NCBI GenBank assembly: GCA_013814015.1
Contig: JACCQS010000280.1
Coordinates: forward strand, 1-10,694
Direction of reading: 5' to 3'
DNA length: 10,694 nucleotides
DNA from: Geodermatophilaceae bacterium
GTDB lineage: Bacteria; Actinomycetota; Actinomycetes; Mycobacteriales; Geodermatophilaceae
Position numbers and translations under genes: made by a program. Shown here piece by piece: positions 1-6,295 of this stretch. Every line of letters begins with the position of its first letter. Within the stretch, counting starts at the first letter, position 1. The notes below the pieces were generated by a model. That model did no database searches and had not been told where the DNA came from. It saw nothing but the letters and a program-made list of their open reading frames with translations.

Positions 1-265
1 GGCGCTCGATCTGGTCGAGATCAACGAGGCGTTCGCCGCGGTGGGCATCGTCTCCACCCGCGAACTGGGACTGGACGAGAACAAGGTCAACGTGAACGGC
101 GGGGCGATCGCGCTCGGCCATCCGATCGGGATGAGTGGTGCCCGCCTGGTTCTGCATCTGGCCCTGGAGCTGGGCCGTCGTGGCGGCGGGATCGGCGTCG
201 CGGCGCTGTGCGGAGGCGGCGGTCAGGGTGATGCGCTGATCGTCAAGGTCCCCGCCCGCGGGTGA
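1..265 (+). CDS. Thiolase (acetyl-CoA C-acyltransferase), C-terminal 87 residues, 5' end outside window
   Basis: Only the 3' end is present, read from base 2 to the TGA at 263-265. The visible part is the C-terminal catalytic half of a thiolase, which joins or cleaves acyl-CoA and acetyl-CoA. It shows the NEAFA motif at visible residues 8-12, the GGAIALGHPIGMSGAR signature with the active-site His, and CGGGGQGDA near the end with the Cys that acts as acid/base. All catalytic elements expected in this half are intact. The chain length preference (acetoacetyl-CoA or longer) cannot be read from this fragment. The stop codon overlaps the GTG start of meaB by 4 bases, so the two are probably translationally coupled and belong to one operon of acyl-CoA metabolism. 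The nucleophilic Cys in the N-terminal half lies outside the window. Confidence 0.95.
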   Translation, partial: ALDLVEINEAFAAVGIVSTRELGLDENKVNVNGGAIALGHPIGMSGARLVLHLALELGRRGGGIGVAALCGGGGQGDALIVKVPARG

Positions 266-1287
266 GGGTCGAGGAGACTGAAACCCGCTACCGGCGACGA
301 CGTACATCTCGGCGTGACGCCGACGTCGCGGAACTCGTGGCGCTTGCCCGGAAGGGCCACGCCCGCGCCGTTGCCCGGTTGATTTCCCTGGTCGAGGACG
401 CGAGCCCCAAACTTCGCGAGGTTTCTGCCGCGCTTGTCCGCCATGCCGGGCACGCTCAGATCATCGGCCTGACCGGCCCACCCGGGGTGGGCAAATCCAC
501 GACGACGACGGCTTTGGTCAGCGTGTTTCGGGCGGCCGGCAAGCGGGTCGGGGTGCTGGCCGTCGACCCGTCCTCGCCGTTCTCCGGCGGGGCGCTGCTG
601 GGCGATCGGGTCCGGATGCAGGAGCATGCGCTTGATCCGGACGTGTTCATCCGCTCGATGGCCTCCCGTGGTCAACTCGGCGGATTGGCTTGGGCCACAC
701 CGCAAGCACTACGTGTCCTGGATGCCGCGGGCTGCGACGTGGTGCTGATCGAAACAGTCGGAGTCGGACAGGCCGAGGTCGAGATCGCCCAACTTGCCGA
801 CTCCACAATGGTGCTATTGGCTCCCGGGATGGGCGACGGGATCCAGGCAGCCAAAGCCGGCATCCTCGAGGTCGCCGATCTCTACGTCGTGAACAAGGCT
901 GATCGCGACGGGGCGAAACAGACGGTCCGCGACCTGCGCTACATGCTGTCTCTGGGGGGAAAGCACTCCGAAGCCCACGCATGGCGGCCGCCGATCCTGT
1001 CCACGGTCGCCTCCCGGGGTGAGGGCATCGAGGAAGTGGTCGACGCTTTGGACAAGCACCGTCGTTGGCTGGACGACTCCGGGGAACGCAGCCGCCGTCA
1101 GCAGGAGCGGGCCGCCGCAGAGATCGAGGCGATCGCCGTCGCGGCATTGCGGGAGCGGATGGGCGACGTGCACGGGATCGTCGCCCTCGGCGCGCTTGCC
1201 CAGCGGGTCGTATCGGCAGAGATCGACCCGTACACCGCCGCTGACGCGCTCCTCGACGAGCTGGAAATCCGCGATGAACGCGCGTAG
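262..1287 (+). CDS. meaB: MeaB/ArgK-type GTPase, chaperone of B12-dependent acyl-CoA mutase
   Basis: This 341-residue protein is a G3E-family P-loop GTPase of the MeaB/ArgK/MMAA type. In characterised members GTP hydrolysis gates loading of adenosylcobalamin into methylmalonyl-CoA mutase and protects it from inactivation. Visible motifs are Walker A GPPGVGKS (72-79), VDPSSP (101-106), the ETVGVGQ switch segment (164-170) and the guanine-specificity motif NKAD (211-214). After about residue 270 comes a helical C-terminal arm, which in the family mediates dimerisation. The length is normal. The GTG start at 262 overlaps the thiolase stop; there is no strong ribosome site, so coupling is likely. 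The older name (LAO/AO transport ATPase, ArgK) is a misnomer. The mutase it would serve is probably the one at 3452-5137, but a separate methylmalonyl-CoA mutase elsewhere in the genome is equally possible. Confidence 0.95.
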   Translation: MRVEETETRYRRRRTSRRDADVAELVALARKGHARAVARLISLVEDASPKLREVSAALVRHAGHAQIIGLTGPPGVGKSTTTTALVSVFRAAGKRVGVLAVDPSSPFSGGALLGDRVRMQEHALDPDVFIRSMASRGQLGGLAWATPQALRVLDAAGCDVVLIETVGVGQAEVEIAQLADSTMVLLAPGMGDGIQAAKAGILEVADLYVVNKADRDGAKQTVRDLRYMLSLGGKHSEAHAWRPPILSTVASRGEGIEEVVDALDKHRRWLDDSGERSRRQQERAAAEIEAIAVAALRERMGDVHGIVALGALAQRVVSAEIDPYTAADALLDELEIRDERA

Positions 1288-2752
1288 GTCAGACCTCGAC
1301 GCGGTCGTGGTGGGTGCCGGTCCGAACGGGCTCGCCGCGGCGCTGCGGATGGCTGCGGCCGGTCTGTCGGTACGGGTTTACGAGCGGGCTGAAACTTGGG
1401 GCGGCGGCGCCCGCACTGCGGCGTTGACCGAGCCCGGCTTCGTCCACGACGTCTGCTCGACGGGGCATCCGATGGTCGCGATCTCGCCGTTCTTCCGCGA
1501 GTTCGACCTTGCCGCGCACGGGGTCCGGCTGCTGCATCCCGAGATTCCCTTCGCCCACCCACTCGCGGGCGGCGAGGCGGTGCTGGTGTATCAGGATCTC
1601 GCGCGTACCTCCGCTGCCCTGGGCCCGGACGGACCGGCCTACGAGCAGTTGCTGCGCCCGCTGGTCGACGACGCGCCGGCGCTGCTCGAGACCCTGCTGG
1701 GCACTTTCCGACGCCCGCCGACCTCGGGCCTGCCGGCGGTGCTGCATTTCGCCAGGTACGGCCTGCGCAGCGCACAGTCCTTGGCGGGTCGCTTCGAGGG
1801 TGAACATGCCCGGGCCCTGCTGGCCGGCTGTGCGGCGCACAGCATGATGCGCCTGGACCGGCCGATCACCGGCGGGCTGGGCATGGTCCTGGCGCTGCTG
1901 AGCCACGCGGTCGGCTGGCCGGTCGTGGCCGGCGGGTCCCAAGCGCTCAGTGACGCAATGGTCGCTGCGCTGCGGGCCGCGGGCGGTGAGGTCATCACCG
2001 GCCACGAGGTACGCAGTCTGGACGAGCTCCCGGCCGCGCGAGCCACGCTGCTCGACATCGCTCCGGACAGCTTCCTGCGCTTGGCGGGCCCCGAGCAATT
2101 ACCCGGCGGCTATCAAAAGGCCTTGCGCCGCTTCCGGTATGGCCCCGGGGTCTGCAAGGTCGACTGGGCACTCTCCGGACCGGTTCCATGGACGAATCCC
2201 GACGTGGCGCGTGCGGGGACCGTCCACCTGGGTGGGGCATTCGAGAAGGTCGCGGCCTCCGAGGCCGACGTCGCCGCCGGTCACCACCCGGAACACCCGT
2301 ACGTCCTGTCCGTTCAGCCCTCGGTGGCCGATCCGAGTCGCGCACCCGCCGGCCGACACGTGTTCTGGGCCTACTGCCATGTTCCGGGGCAGTCCACTGT
2401 GGACATGACCAGCGTCATCGAAGACCAGATCGAGGCTGCTGCACCTGGATTCCGCGACTTGGTGATCGGTCGGCACACCATGACCGCAGCTCAGATGGCT
2501 GACTACGACCCCAACTACGTGGGCGGTGACATCAGCGCTGGAGCGACCTCGATGTTCCAGATGCTGGCCCGTCCCGTGCCGCGTTGGTCGACCTATCGAA
2601 CGCCCATCGAGGGTGTGTACCTGTGCTCCTCGGCCACGCCGCCGGGACCAGCTGTACACGGAATGTGCGGGGACCACGCCGCCCGCCTGGCACTGCGCCA
2701 GCGCTTCGGAATCCGGAAGGCCCCGTCCTTGCGCAATCTGGCAACGCCATAG
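1274..2752 (+). CDS. FAD-dependent oxidoreductase, PYROXD2/phytoene-desaturase-like (CrtI superfamily)
   Basis: The 492-residue product opens with a Rossmann FAD-binding fold: GAGPNG at 14-19, then the strand ending in E37, which would bind the adenosine ribose. A GGGAR segment follows at 43-47. A second FAD-contact block lies near the C-terminus (about 448-470, with the CSSATPPG run and a conserved GDHAA). This layout fits the phytoene desaturase/PYROXD2-like amine-oxidase superfamily; the substrate is unknown. I see no signal peptide or transmembrane helix. The start ATG at 1274 was chosen because it lies 9 residues before the FAD strand and has GGAAA at 1263-1267 six bases upstream; longer in-frame starts fall inside meaB. 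It overlaps the end of meaB by 14 bases in another frame. No carotenoid genes are near, so a pigment role is not supported. Its place beside thiolase and meaB suggests an acyl or lipid substrate, as inference only. Confidence 0.85.
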   Translation: MNARRSDLDAVVVGAGPNGLAAALRMAAAGLSVRVYERAETWGGGARTAALTEPGFVHDVCSTGHPMVAISPFFREFDLAAHGVRLLHPEIPFAHPLAGGEAVLVYQDLARTSAALGPDGPAYEQLLRPLVDDAPALLETLLGTFRRPPTSGLPAVLHFARYGLRSAQSLAGRFEGEHARALLAGCAAHSMMRLDRPITGGLGMVLALLSHAVGWPVVAGGSQALSDAMVAALRAAGGEVITGHEVRSLDELPAARATLLDIAPDSFLRLAGPEQLPGGYQKALRRFRYGPGVCKVDWALSGPVPWTNPDVARAGTVHLGGAFEKVAASEADVAAGHHPEHPYVLSVQPSVADPSRAPAGRHVFWAYCHVPGQSTVDMTSVIEDQIEAAAPGFRDLVIGRHTMTAAQMADYDPNYVGGDISAGATSMFQMLARPVPRWSTYRTPIEGVYLCSSATPPGPAVHGMCGDHAARLALRQRFGIRKAPSLRNLATP

Positions 2753-2761
2753 CCGGGCATT

Positions 2762-2820
2762 CCTGGTGGTTTTGACGGAAACCACCAGGGAGGTCGTGGT
2801 GGTTTTGACGGAACCGCCAG
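2762..2820. repeat. Tandem direct repeat of a hairpin-forming motif between oxidoreductase and MarR genes
   Basis: The 17-base word TGGTGGTTTTGACGGAA occurs at 2764-2780 and again at 2797-2813, exactly 33 bases apart. Each copy sits in an inverted repeat. The first is perfect: CCTGGTGGTTT (2762-2772), loop TGACGG, then AAACCACCAGG (2779-2789). The second pairs TGGTGGTT (2797-2804) with AACCGCCA (2812-2819) with one G-T wobble. The first hairpin begins 10 bases after the oxidoreductase stop, so it could end transcription, although no T-run follows. The doubling at about three helical turns also fits a pair of operator sites before the MarR gene. A dispersed intergenic repeat family is a third option. 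Confidence 0.7.
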
Positions 2821-2855
2821 GGTGCTGGGCCGTACGGCGTAGCCTTTCGCGCACC

Positions 2856-3392
2856 ATGCCGCGCGAACTACGCCTTCCCTTCGACCCGATCGAGCGGGCG
2901 GCGGAGAACTGGGAGCGGACCTGGGGTCCCTCCACCGCGATGCGCGCTGCTACCTCGGTCTTTCGCGCCCAGCAGATCCTGCTTGCCCGCTTCGACGAAG
3001 CCCTGCGACCGTACGAACTGACCTTCGCCCGGTATGAGGCGTTGGTTCTGCTGCGCTTCTCCCGGACCGGCACGCTGCCGATGAAGGTGATCGGCAGTCG
3101 CTTGATGGTGCATCCCACGAGCGTGACCAACACCGTCGAGCGGTTGGCCGCGGCCGGACTCGTCGACCGCCGACCGAACCCCGCAGACGGCCGGGGCGTG
3201 CTTGCCTCGATCACCGATATCGGGCGCGACATCGTCGAGCGCGCGACCGCTGATCTCATGGACGTCGACTTCGGGCTGGCCGACATCGGGAATGATCGGC
3301 TCGATGACCTCTACGCCACCCTGCGCGACGTCCGTTATGCAGCCGGCGACGTGGCTGGGGCCGACCGGATGCTGAGCCGACCACAGCGCTGA
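2856..3392 (+). CDS. MarR-family winged-helix transcriptional regulator
   Basis: The 178-residue protein has the MarR layout: helical dimerisation segments at about 25-65 and 140-172, and a winged helix-turn-helix at about 70-125. The recognition region includes TLPMKVIGSRLMVHPTSVTN (72-91), followed by VERLAAAGLVDRR. The beta-wing carries the family's D-x-R pattern (D111, R113) and ends in T120. The ATG at 2856 was chosen because the family domain starts soon after it. The upstream in-frame extension overlaps the oxidoreductase and contains the repeat region translated as low-value sequence. There is no clear Shine-Dalgarno site, so the mRNA may be leaderless or nearly so. There is no cysteine, so a thiol redox switch is excluded; a small ligand such as an acyl-CoA is more likely. 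It lies directly upstream of the mutase gene on the same strand, whose promoter carries a palindrome, so it probably represses that gene and perhaps itself. Confidence 0.9.
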   Translation: MPRELRLPFDPIERAAENWERTWGPSTAMRAATSVFRAQQILLARFDEALRPYELTFARYEALVLLRFSRTGTLPMKVIGSRLMVHPTSVTNTVERLAAAGLVDRRPNPADGRGVLASITDIGRDIVERATADLMDVDFGLADIGNDRLDDLYATLRDVRYAAGDVAGADRMLSRPQR

Positions 3393-3402
3393 GCCGTAAA
3401 TC

Positions 3403-3436
3403 AGTAGGACCCTCCACTTTGATTAATTAGTAGGAC
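3403..3436. repeat. Direct repeat AGTAGGAC upstream of mutase gene
   Basis: The 8-base word AGTAGGAC is present at 3403-3410 and 3429-3436, 26 bases apart. The second copy forms the left half of the perfect palindrome at 3431-3442. The first is followed by CCTCC, a degenerate right half. The pair could be a strong and a weak site for the same regulator. An 8-base match alone could be chance, so this is tentative. Confidence 0.4.
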
Positions 3437-3446
3437 GTCCTAGTAT
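3419..3446 (+). promoter_or_regulatory. Predicted leaderless promoter of the mutase gene
   Basis: TTGATT (3419-3424, first four bases of the -35 consensus) is followed after 16 bases by TAGTAT (3441-3446, fits the actinobacterial TANNNT -10). Transcription would then begin at about 3452-3453, on or next to the ATG. There is no usable ribosome site: the only AGG (3448-3450) is one base from the start. The mRNA is therefore predicted to be leaderless, a common arrangement in actinobacteria. The segment 3415-3450 is clearly more AT-rich than its surroundings. Confidence 0.6.
3431..3442. promoter_or_regulatory. Candidate operator palindrome TAGGACGTCCTA over the mutase promoter
   Basis: TAGGACGTCCTA is a perfect 12-bp palindrome. 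Counting the flanking TA/TA pairs, the near-symmetric site spans 3428-3445 with only the 3430/3443 pair mismatched. It fills the 3' part of the promoter spacer and runs into the -10 box, the standard position for a repressor that blocks RNA polymerase. Its 12-18 bp size suits a dimeric MarR-type winged-helix protein, and such a gene ends 38 bases upstream. Binding by that regulator is inferred, not shown; a TetR-type regulator encoded elsewhere could also use it. Confidence 0.6.
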
Positions 3447-3451
3447 TAGGT

Positions 3452-5137
3452 ATGACGGACAGCAGGGATGGCCGAGCGCGCTGGCAGCAGCGTTACGACG
3501 CTGCACTGAACTCAGGACGCGTCCGAGATGCGGACTTCCGCACGCTGTCCGGCGTGGACGTCGCGCCGGTCTACGGCCCCGCATCGGGCCAGGAGCCCGA
3601 AGGCTTCGACCGGATCGGTTGGCCGGGGGAGTACCCGTTCACCCGTGGCCTGTACCCGACCGGGTACCGGGGCCGATCGTGGACGATCCGCCAGTTCGCG
3701 GGCTTCGGCAACGCCGAGCAGACCAACCAGCGATACAAGATGATCCTGGCCGAGGGTGGTGGCGGGCTGTCGGTCGCTTTCGACATGCCGACGCTGATGG
3801 GTTACGACTCCGACGACTCGAAGTCATTGGGCGAGGTCGGACACTGCGGTGTGGCGATCGACTCGGCCGCCGACATGGAGACCCTCTTCGGCGACATCCC
3901 GCTCGAGCAGACCACCACGTCGATGACGATCAGCGGCCCGGCCGTACCCGTGTTCTGCATGTATCTCGTCGCCGCCGAGCGGCAGGGCATCGACATATCC
4001 ACCCTCGACGGAACGCTGCAGACCGACATCTTCAAGGAGTACATCGCGCAGAAGGAGTGGCTGTTCCCACCAGAACCACATCTGCGCCTGATCGGCGACC
4101 TGATGGAGTTCTGCAACGCCGAGATCCCGGCCTACAAGCCGGTGTCGGTCTCGGGCTATCACATCCGGGAGGCCGGCTCGACCGCCGCACAGGAACTCGC
4201 TTTCACCCTCGCCGACGGCTTCGGGTACGTCGAACTCGGTCTGTCCCGCGGAATGGACATCGAGCAGTTCGCACCTGGGTTGTCGTTCTTCTTCGACGCG
4301 CACATCGACTTCTTCGAGGAGATTGCCAAATTCCGTGCGGCTCGGCGCATCTGGGCGCGCTGGATGCGTGACGTGTACGGCGCGAAGACCGACCGTGCTC
4401 AGTGGCTGCGGTTCCACACCCAGACGGCCGGGGTTTCGCTGACCGCCCAGCAGCCGGACAACAACATCGTCCGTACGGCCGTCGAAGCACTTGCCGCGAT
4501 CCTGGGCGGCACGAACTCGCTGCACACCAACGCTTTGGACGAGGTCCTGGCCCTGCCGAGTGAGAAGGCGGCCCAGATCGCATTGCGTACCCAGCAGGTG
4601 ATCGCCGCCGAGACCGGTGTCGGGAATGTCGCTGATCCACTCGGTGGGTCCTGGTACGTCGAAGCGCTCACCGACGAACTCGAGCGCCAGGCCGAGGAGA
4701 TCTTCACCCAGATCAAGGGAATGGGGACCGACGGCACGATGACCAGCGGTCTGCTGCGCGGCATCGAGGAGGGGTGGTTCCTCGCGGAGATCGCCGAGGC
4801 GGCCTTTGACTACCAACTCAAACTCGAAAAGGGCGATCGTGAGGTGGTCGGCGTCAACGTCAACAACGCCTCGGTCAGCGAACACGACGAACTCGACATC
4901 CTGCGGGTCAGCCACGAGGTCGAGGTCGAGCAGTGCCGGGTCCTCGGCGTGCGTCGAGGAGCACGGGACGAGGAAGCGGTCCGCGCGGCATTGGGCCATA
5001 TGGTCGATGTCAGCCGCACCCAGGACAACATGGTGCCGTCCATGCTCGAGGCGGCGCGCGCCGAGGCCACGCTCGGAGAGATCTGCGGTGCGTTGCGCGT
5101 CGAATGGGGCGGCTACACCGAGCCCGCTCGCTTCTAG
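3452..5137 (+). CDS. icmA: B12-dependent acyl-CoA mutase large subunit, isobutyryl-CoA mutase type
   Basis: The 561-residue protein is the substrate-binding TIM-barrel subunit of the methylmalonyl-CoA mutase family, which rearranges acyl-CoA carbon skeletons by a radical mechanism with adenosylcobalamin. Conserved blocks include WTIRQFAGFGNAEQTN (77-92), LSVAFDMPTLMGYDSD (106-121), SGYHIREAG (234-242) and LGGTNSLHTN (351-360). The chain ends without the DxHxxG cobalamin-binding domain, so it needs a separate small subunit of about 140 residues, which is not in this window. The substrate-selective positions read Phe (F82 in RQFAGF) and Gln (Q200 in IAQKEW). These match isobutyryl-CoA mutase (F80 and Q198 in Streptomyces IcmA, the same offset of 2 for both); methylmalonyl-CoA mutases have Tyr and Arg. 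The predicted reaction is isobutyryl-CoA to n-butyryl-CoA. Expression is probably controlled at the palindromic promoter just upstream. A related C4-C5 acyl-CoA substrate cannot be excluded. Confidence 0.9.
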   Translation: MTDSRDGRARWQQRYDAALNSGRVRDADFRTLSGVDVAPVYGPASGQEPEGFDRIGWPGEYPFTRGLYPTGYRGRSWTIRQFAGFGNAEQTNQRYKMILAEGGGGLSVAFDMPTLMGYDSDDSKSLGEVGHCGVAIDSAADMETLFGDIPLEQTTTSMTISGPAVPVFCMYLVAAERQGIDISTLDGTLQTDIFKEYIAQKEWLFPPEPHLRLIGDLMEFCNAEIPAYKPVSVSGYHIREAGSTAAQELAFTLADGFGYVELGLSRGMDIEQFAPGLSFFFDAHIDFFEEIAKFRAARRIWARWMRDVYGAKTDRAQWLRFHTQTAGVSLTAQQPDNNIVRTAVEALAAILGGTNSLHTNALDEVLALPSEKAAQIALRTQQVIAAETGVGNVADPLGGSWYVEALTDELERQAEEIFTQIKGMGTDGTMTSGLLRGIEEGWFLAEIAEAAFDYQLKLEKGDREVVGVNVNNASVSEHDELDILRVSHEVEVEQCRVLGVRRGARDEEAVRAALGHMVDVSRTQDNMVPSMLEAARAEATLGEICGALRVEWGGYTEPARF

Positions 5138-5180
5138 GTCCCTCACCGGCGATCCCGGCAGCAGTGTCAAGATGGAAGCC

Positions 5181-6158
5181 ATGCAACCCAACCGCGGAAC
5201 CTCCCCGCCCCGTACCGCTGCCGCTGCGGCCCAACAGGCGCAGGTGGCCGCATCGCTGGCCGGAGCGGTTGACCTGGGAGCGGTTCGCGCCCGTGCCGAG
5301 GCAGCACAGCGGGCTGCCACCGCGCCGGCTCCGACAGCGGGCGGAGGCAGCTACGTCATAGACGTGACCGAATCCACCTTTCAGGCCGAGGTCATCGACC
5401 GCTCCTTCCAGGTGCCGGTCATCCTGGACCTGTGGGCCGAGTGGTGTCAGCCGTGCAAGCAGCTGTCTCCAGTATTGGAACGACTCGCCGCCGAGGGTAA
5501 CGGCACTTGGATCCTGGCCAAGGTCGATATCGACTCCAACCCGCGCCTGGCCGAGGGCCTGCAGGTGCAGAGCATCCCGGCGGTCAAGGCGGTGCTGCAG
5601 GGCGCGCTGGCCGCTGAGTTCAACGGGGCGCTGCCCGAGGCCGAGGTGCGACAGTTCCTCGCGGCGGTCGTCGAGGCGGCCGGTGGAAAGCTTCCGGCCG
5701 GAGCGGACGGCGCGCAGGACGGCGTGGACGGAGCCGCCCAGGACGTGGACGACGCGCGGCTGGACGCTGCGGAGGATGCGGTGGCCCGCGGGGATCTCGA
5801 CGCTGCGGAGACCGCCTATGCCGACATCCTGGACGCCGAGCCGGAGCACCCGATCGCCAGCCTCGCACTGTCCCAGATCCGACTCCTGCGCCGCGCCGAG
5901 GCAGCGGGTCCAGATGCCGTCGCCACAGCTGACGCGGATCCGACGAATGCTGCCGCCGCCCGATCGGCCGCAGACGTCGAGCTGGCCCTGGGACAGGTCG
6001 ATCGTGCCTTCGACCGGCTGCTCGCGGTGATCCGGTCAACCACGGGGGAGGACCGCGACTCTGCACGCGAAGGACTGATCGACCTGTTCGCCCTGGTCGG
6101 TGACGACGACCCGAGGGTCGTGTCCGCTCGCAAGAAGCTCACCGCCGCACTGTTCTGA
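5181..6158 (+). CDS. Thioredoxin-TPR protein, CnoX/YbbN-like chaperedoxin
   Basis: The 325-residue product has an Ala/Gln-rich N-terminal tail (1-55), a thioredoxin domain (about 58-168) and, after an acidic linker (172-192), a helical tetratricopeptide-like region (about 193-325). The thioredoxin active site is WCQPC (88-92) with both cysteines, and the cis-proline segment is SIPAV (132-136). E. coli CnoX, the best-studied relative, protects unfolded proteins from oxidation and hands them to GroEL; it has a degenerate active site, so this protein may be more redox-active. There is no signal peptide, so it is cytoplasmic. ATG 5181 was preferred over ATG 5172 because actinobacterial relatives, as I recall them, begin with MQP; neither has a well-spaced ribosome site. 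The gene starts 43 bases after the mutase stop and may be read through from it, but it is a general housekeeping function. Confidence 0.85.
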   Translation: MQPNRGTSPPRTAAAAAQQAQVAASLAGAVDLGAVRARAEAAQRAATAPAPTAGGGSYVIDVTESTFQAEVIDRSFQVPVILDLWAEWCQPCKQLSPVLERLAAEGNGTWILAKVDIDSNPRLAEGLQVQSIPAVKAVLQGALAAEFNGALPEAEVRQFLAAVVEAAGGKLPAGADGAQDGVDGAAQDVDDARLDAAEDAVARGDLDAAETAYADILDAEPEHPIASLALSQIRLLRRAEAAGPDAVATADADPTNAAAARSAADVELALGQVDRAFDRLLAVIRSTTGEDRDSAREGLIDLFALVGDDDPRVVSARKKLTAALF

Positions 6159-6232
6159 GGCTGCGACCTCGCGGCAACATGCGCCGTGGCTCGGGACAAC
6201 CTCAAAGCAACCGATCAGAGTGCGGACGCGAG

Positions 6233-6241
6233 TTATGCTGC
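6233..6241 (+). promoter_or_regulatory. Possible -10 region before the kinase gene
   Basis: The word TTATGCTGC contains TATGCT (6234-6239), which fits TANNNT, and would give a leader of about 50 bases before the GTG at 6296. The -35 position (around 6211-6216, CCGATC) is poor. The same nine bases occur on the opposite strand ahead of the peptidase gene that starts at 8313. The rest of the 6159-6295 gap shows no clear terminator. Confidence 0.3.
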
Positions 6242-6295
6242 CCGGGATACACAGCGGCGTTGCCCACACCCGACGACTGACGGGGACGGCGTTTC

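Noticed and set aside
1019..1273. Longer N-terminus for the FAD oxidoreductase
   Set aside because: The extension lies within meaB in another frame and precedes the FAD-binding strand with non-conserved Arg/Ser/Thr-rich sequence.
2526..2855. Longer N-terminus for the MarR regulator
   Set aside because: It overlaps the oxidoreductase gene and reads through the hairpin repeats; MarR proteins of this type are about 150-180 residues, which the ATG at 2856 provides.
2099..3286. 395-residue minus-strand open frame spanning the oxidoreductase end and MarR gene
   Set aside because: It covers two well-supported genes and a hairpin-rich gap, and it has low-complexity Arg/Ser-rich translation with no motif.
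3452..5137. Assignment as methylmalonyl-CoA mutase or 2-hydroxyisobutyryl-CoA mutase
   Set aside because: Methylmalonyl-CoA mutases have Tyr and Arg at the selectivity positions, and 2-hydroxyisobutyryl-CoA mutase has Ile and Gln. This protein has Phe and Gln.
4806..5180. Longer N-terminus for the thioredoxin-TPR protein
   Set aside because: It overlaps the conserved C-terminus of the mutase and the translation there is Ser/Arg/Thr-rich shadow sequence.
3824..5320. 498-residue open frame on the minus strand across the mutase gene
   Set aside because: It is antisense to a clearly conserved mutase, shows no recognisable domain, and is the kind of long empty frame that high-GC codon use produces.
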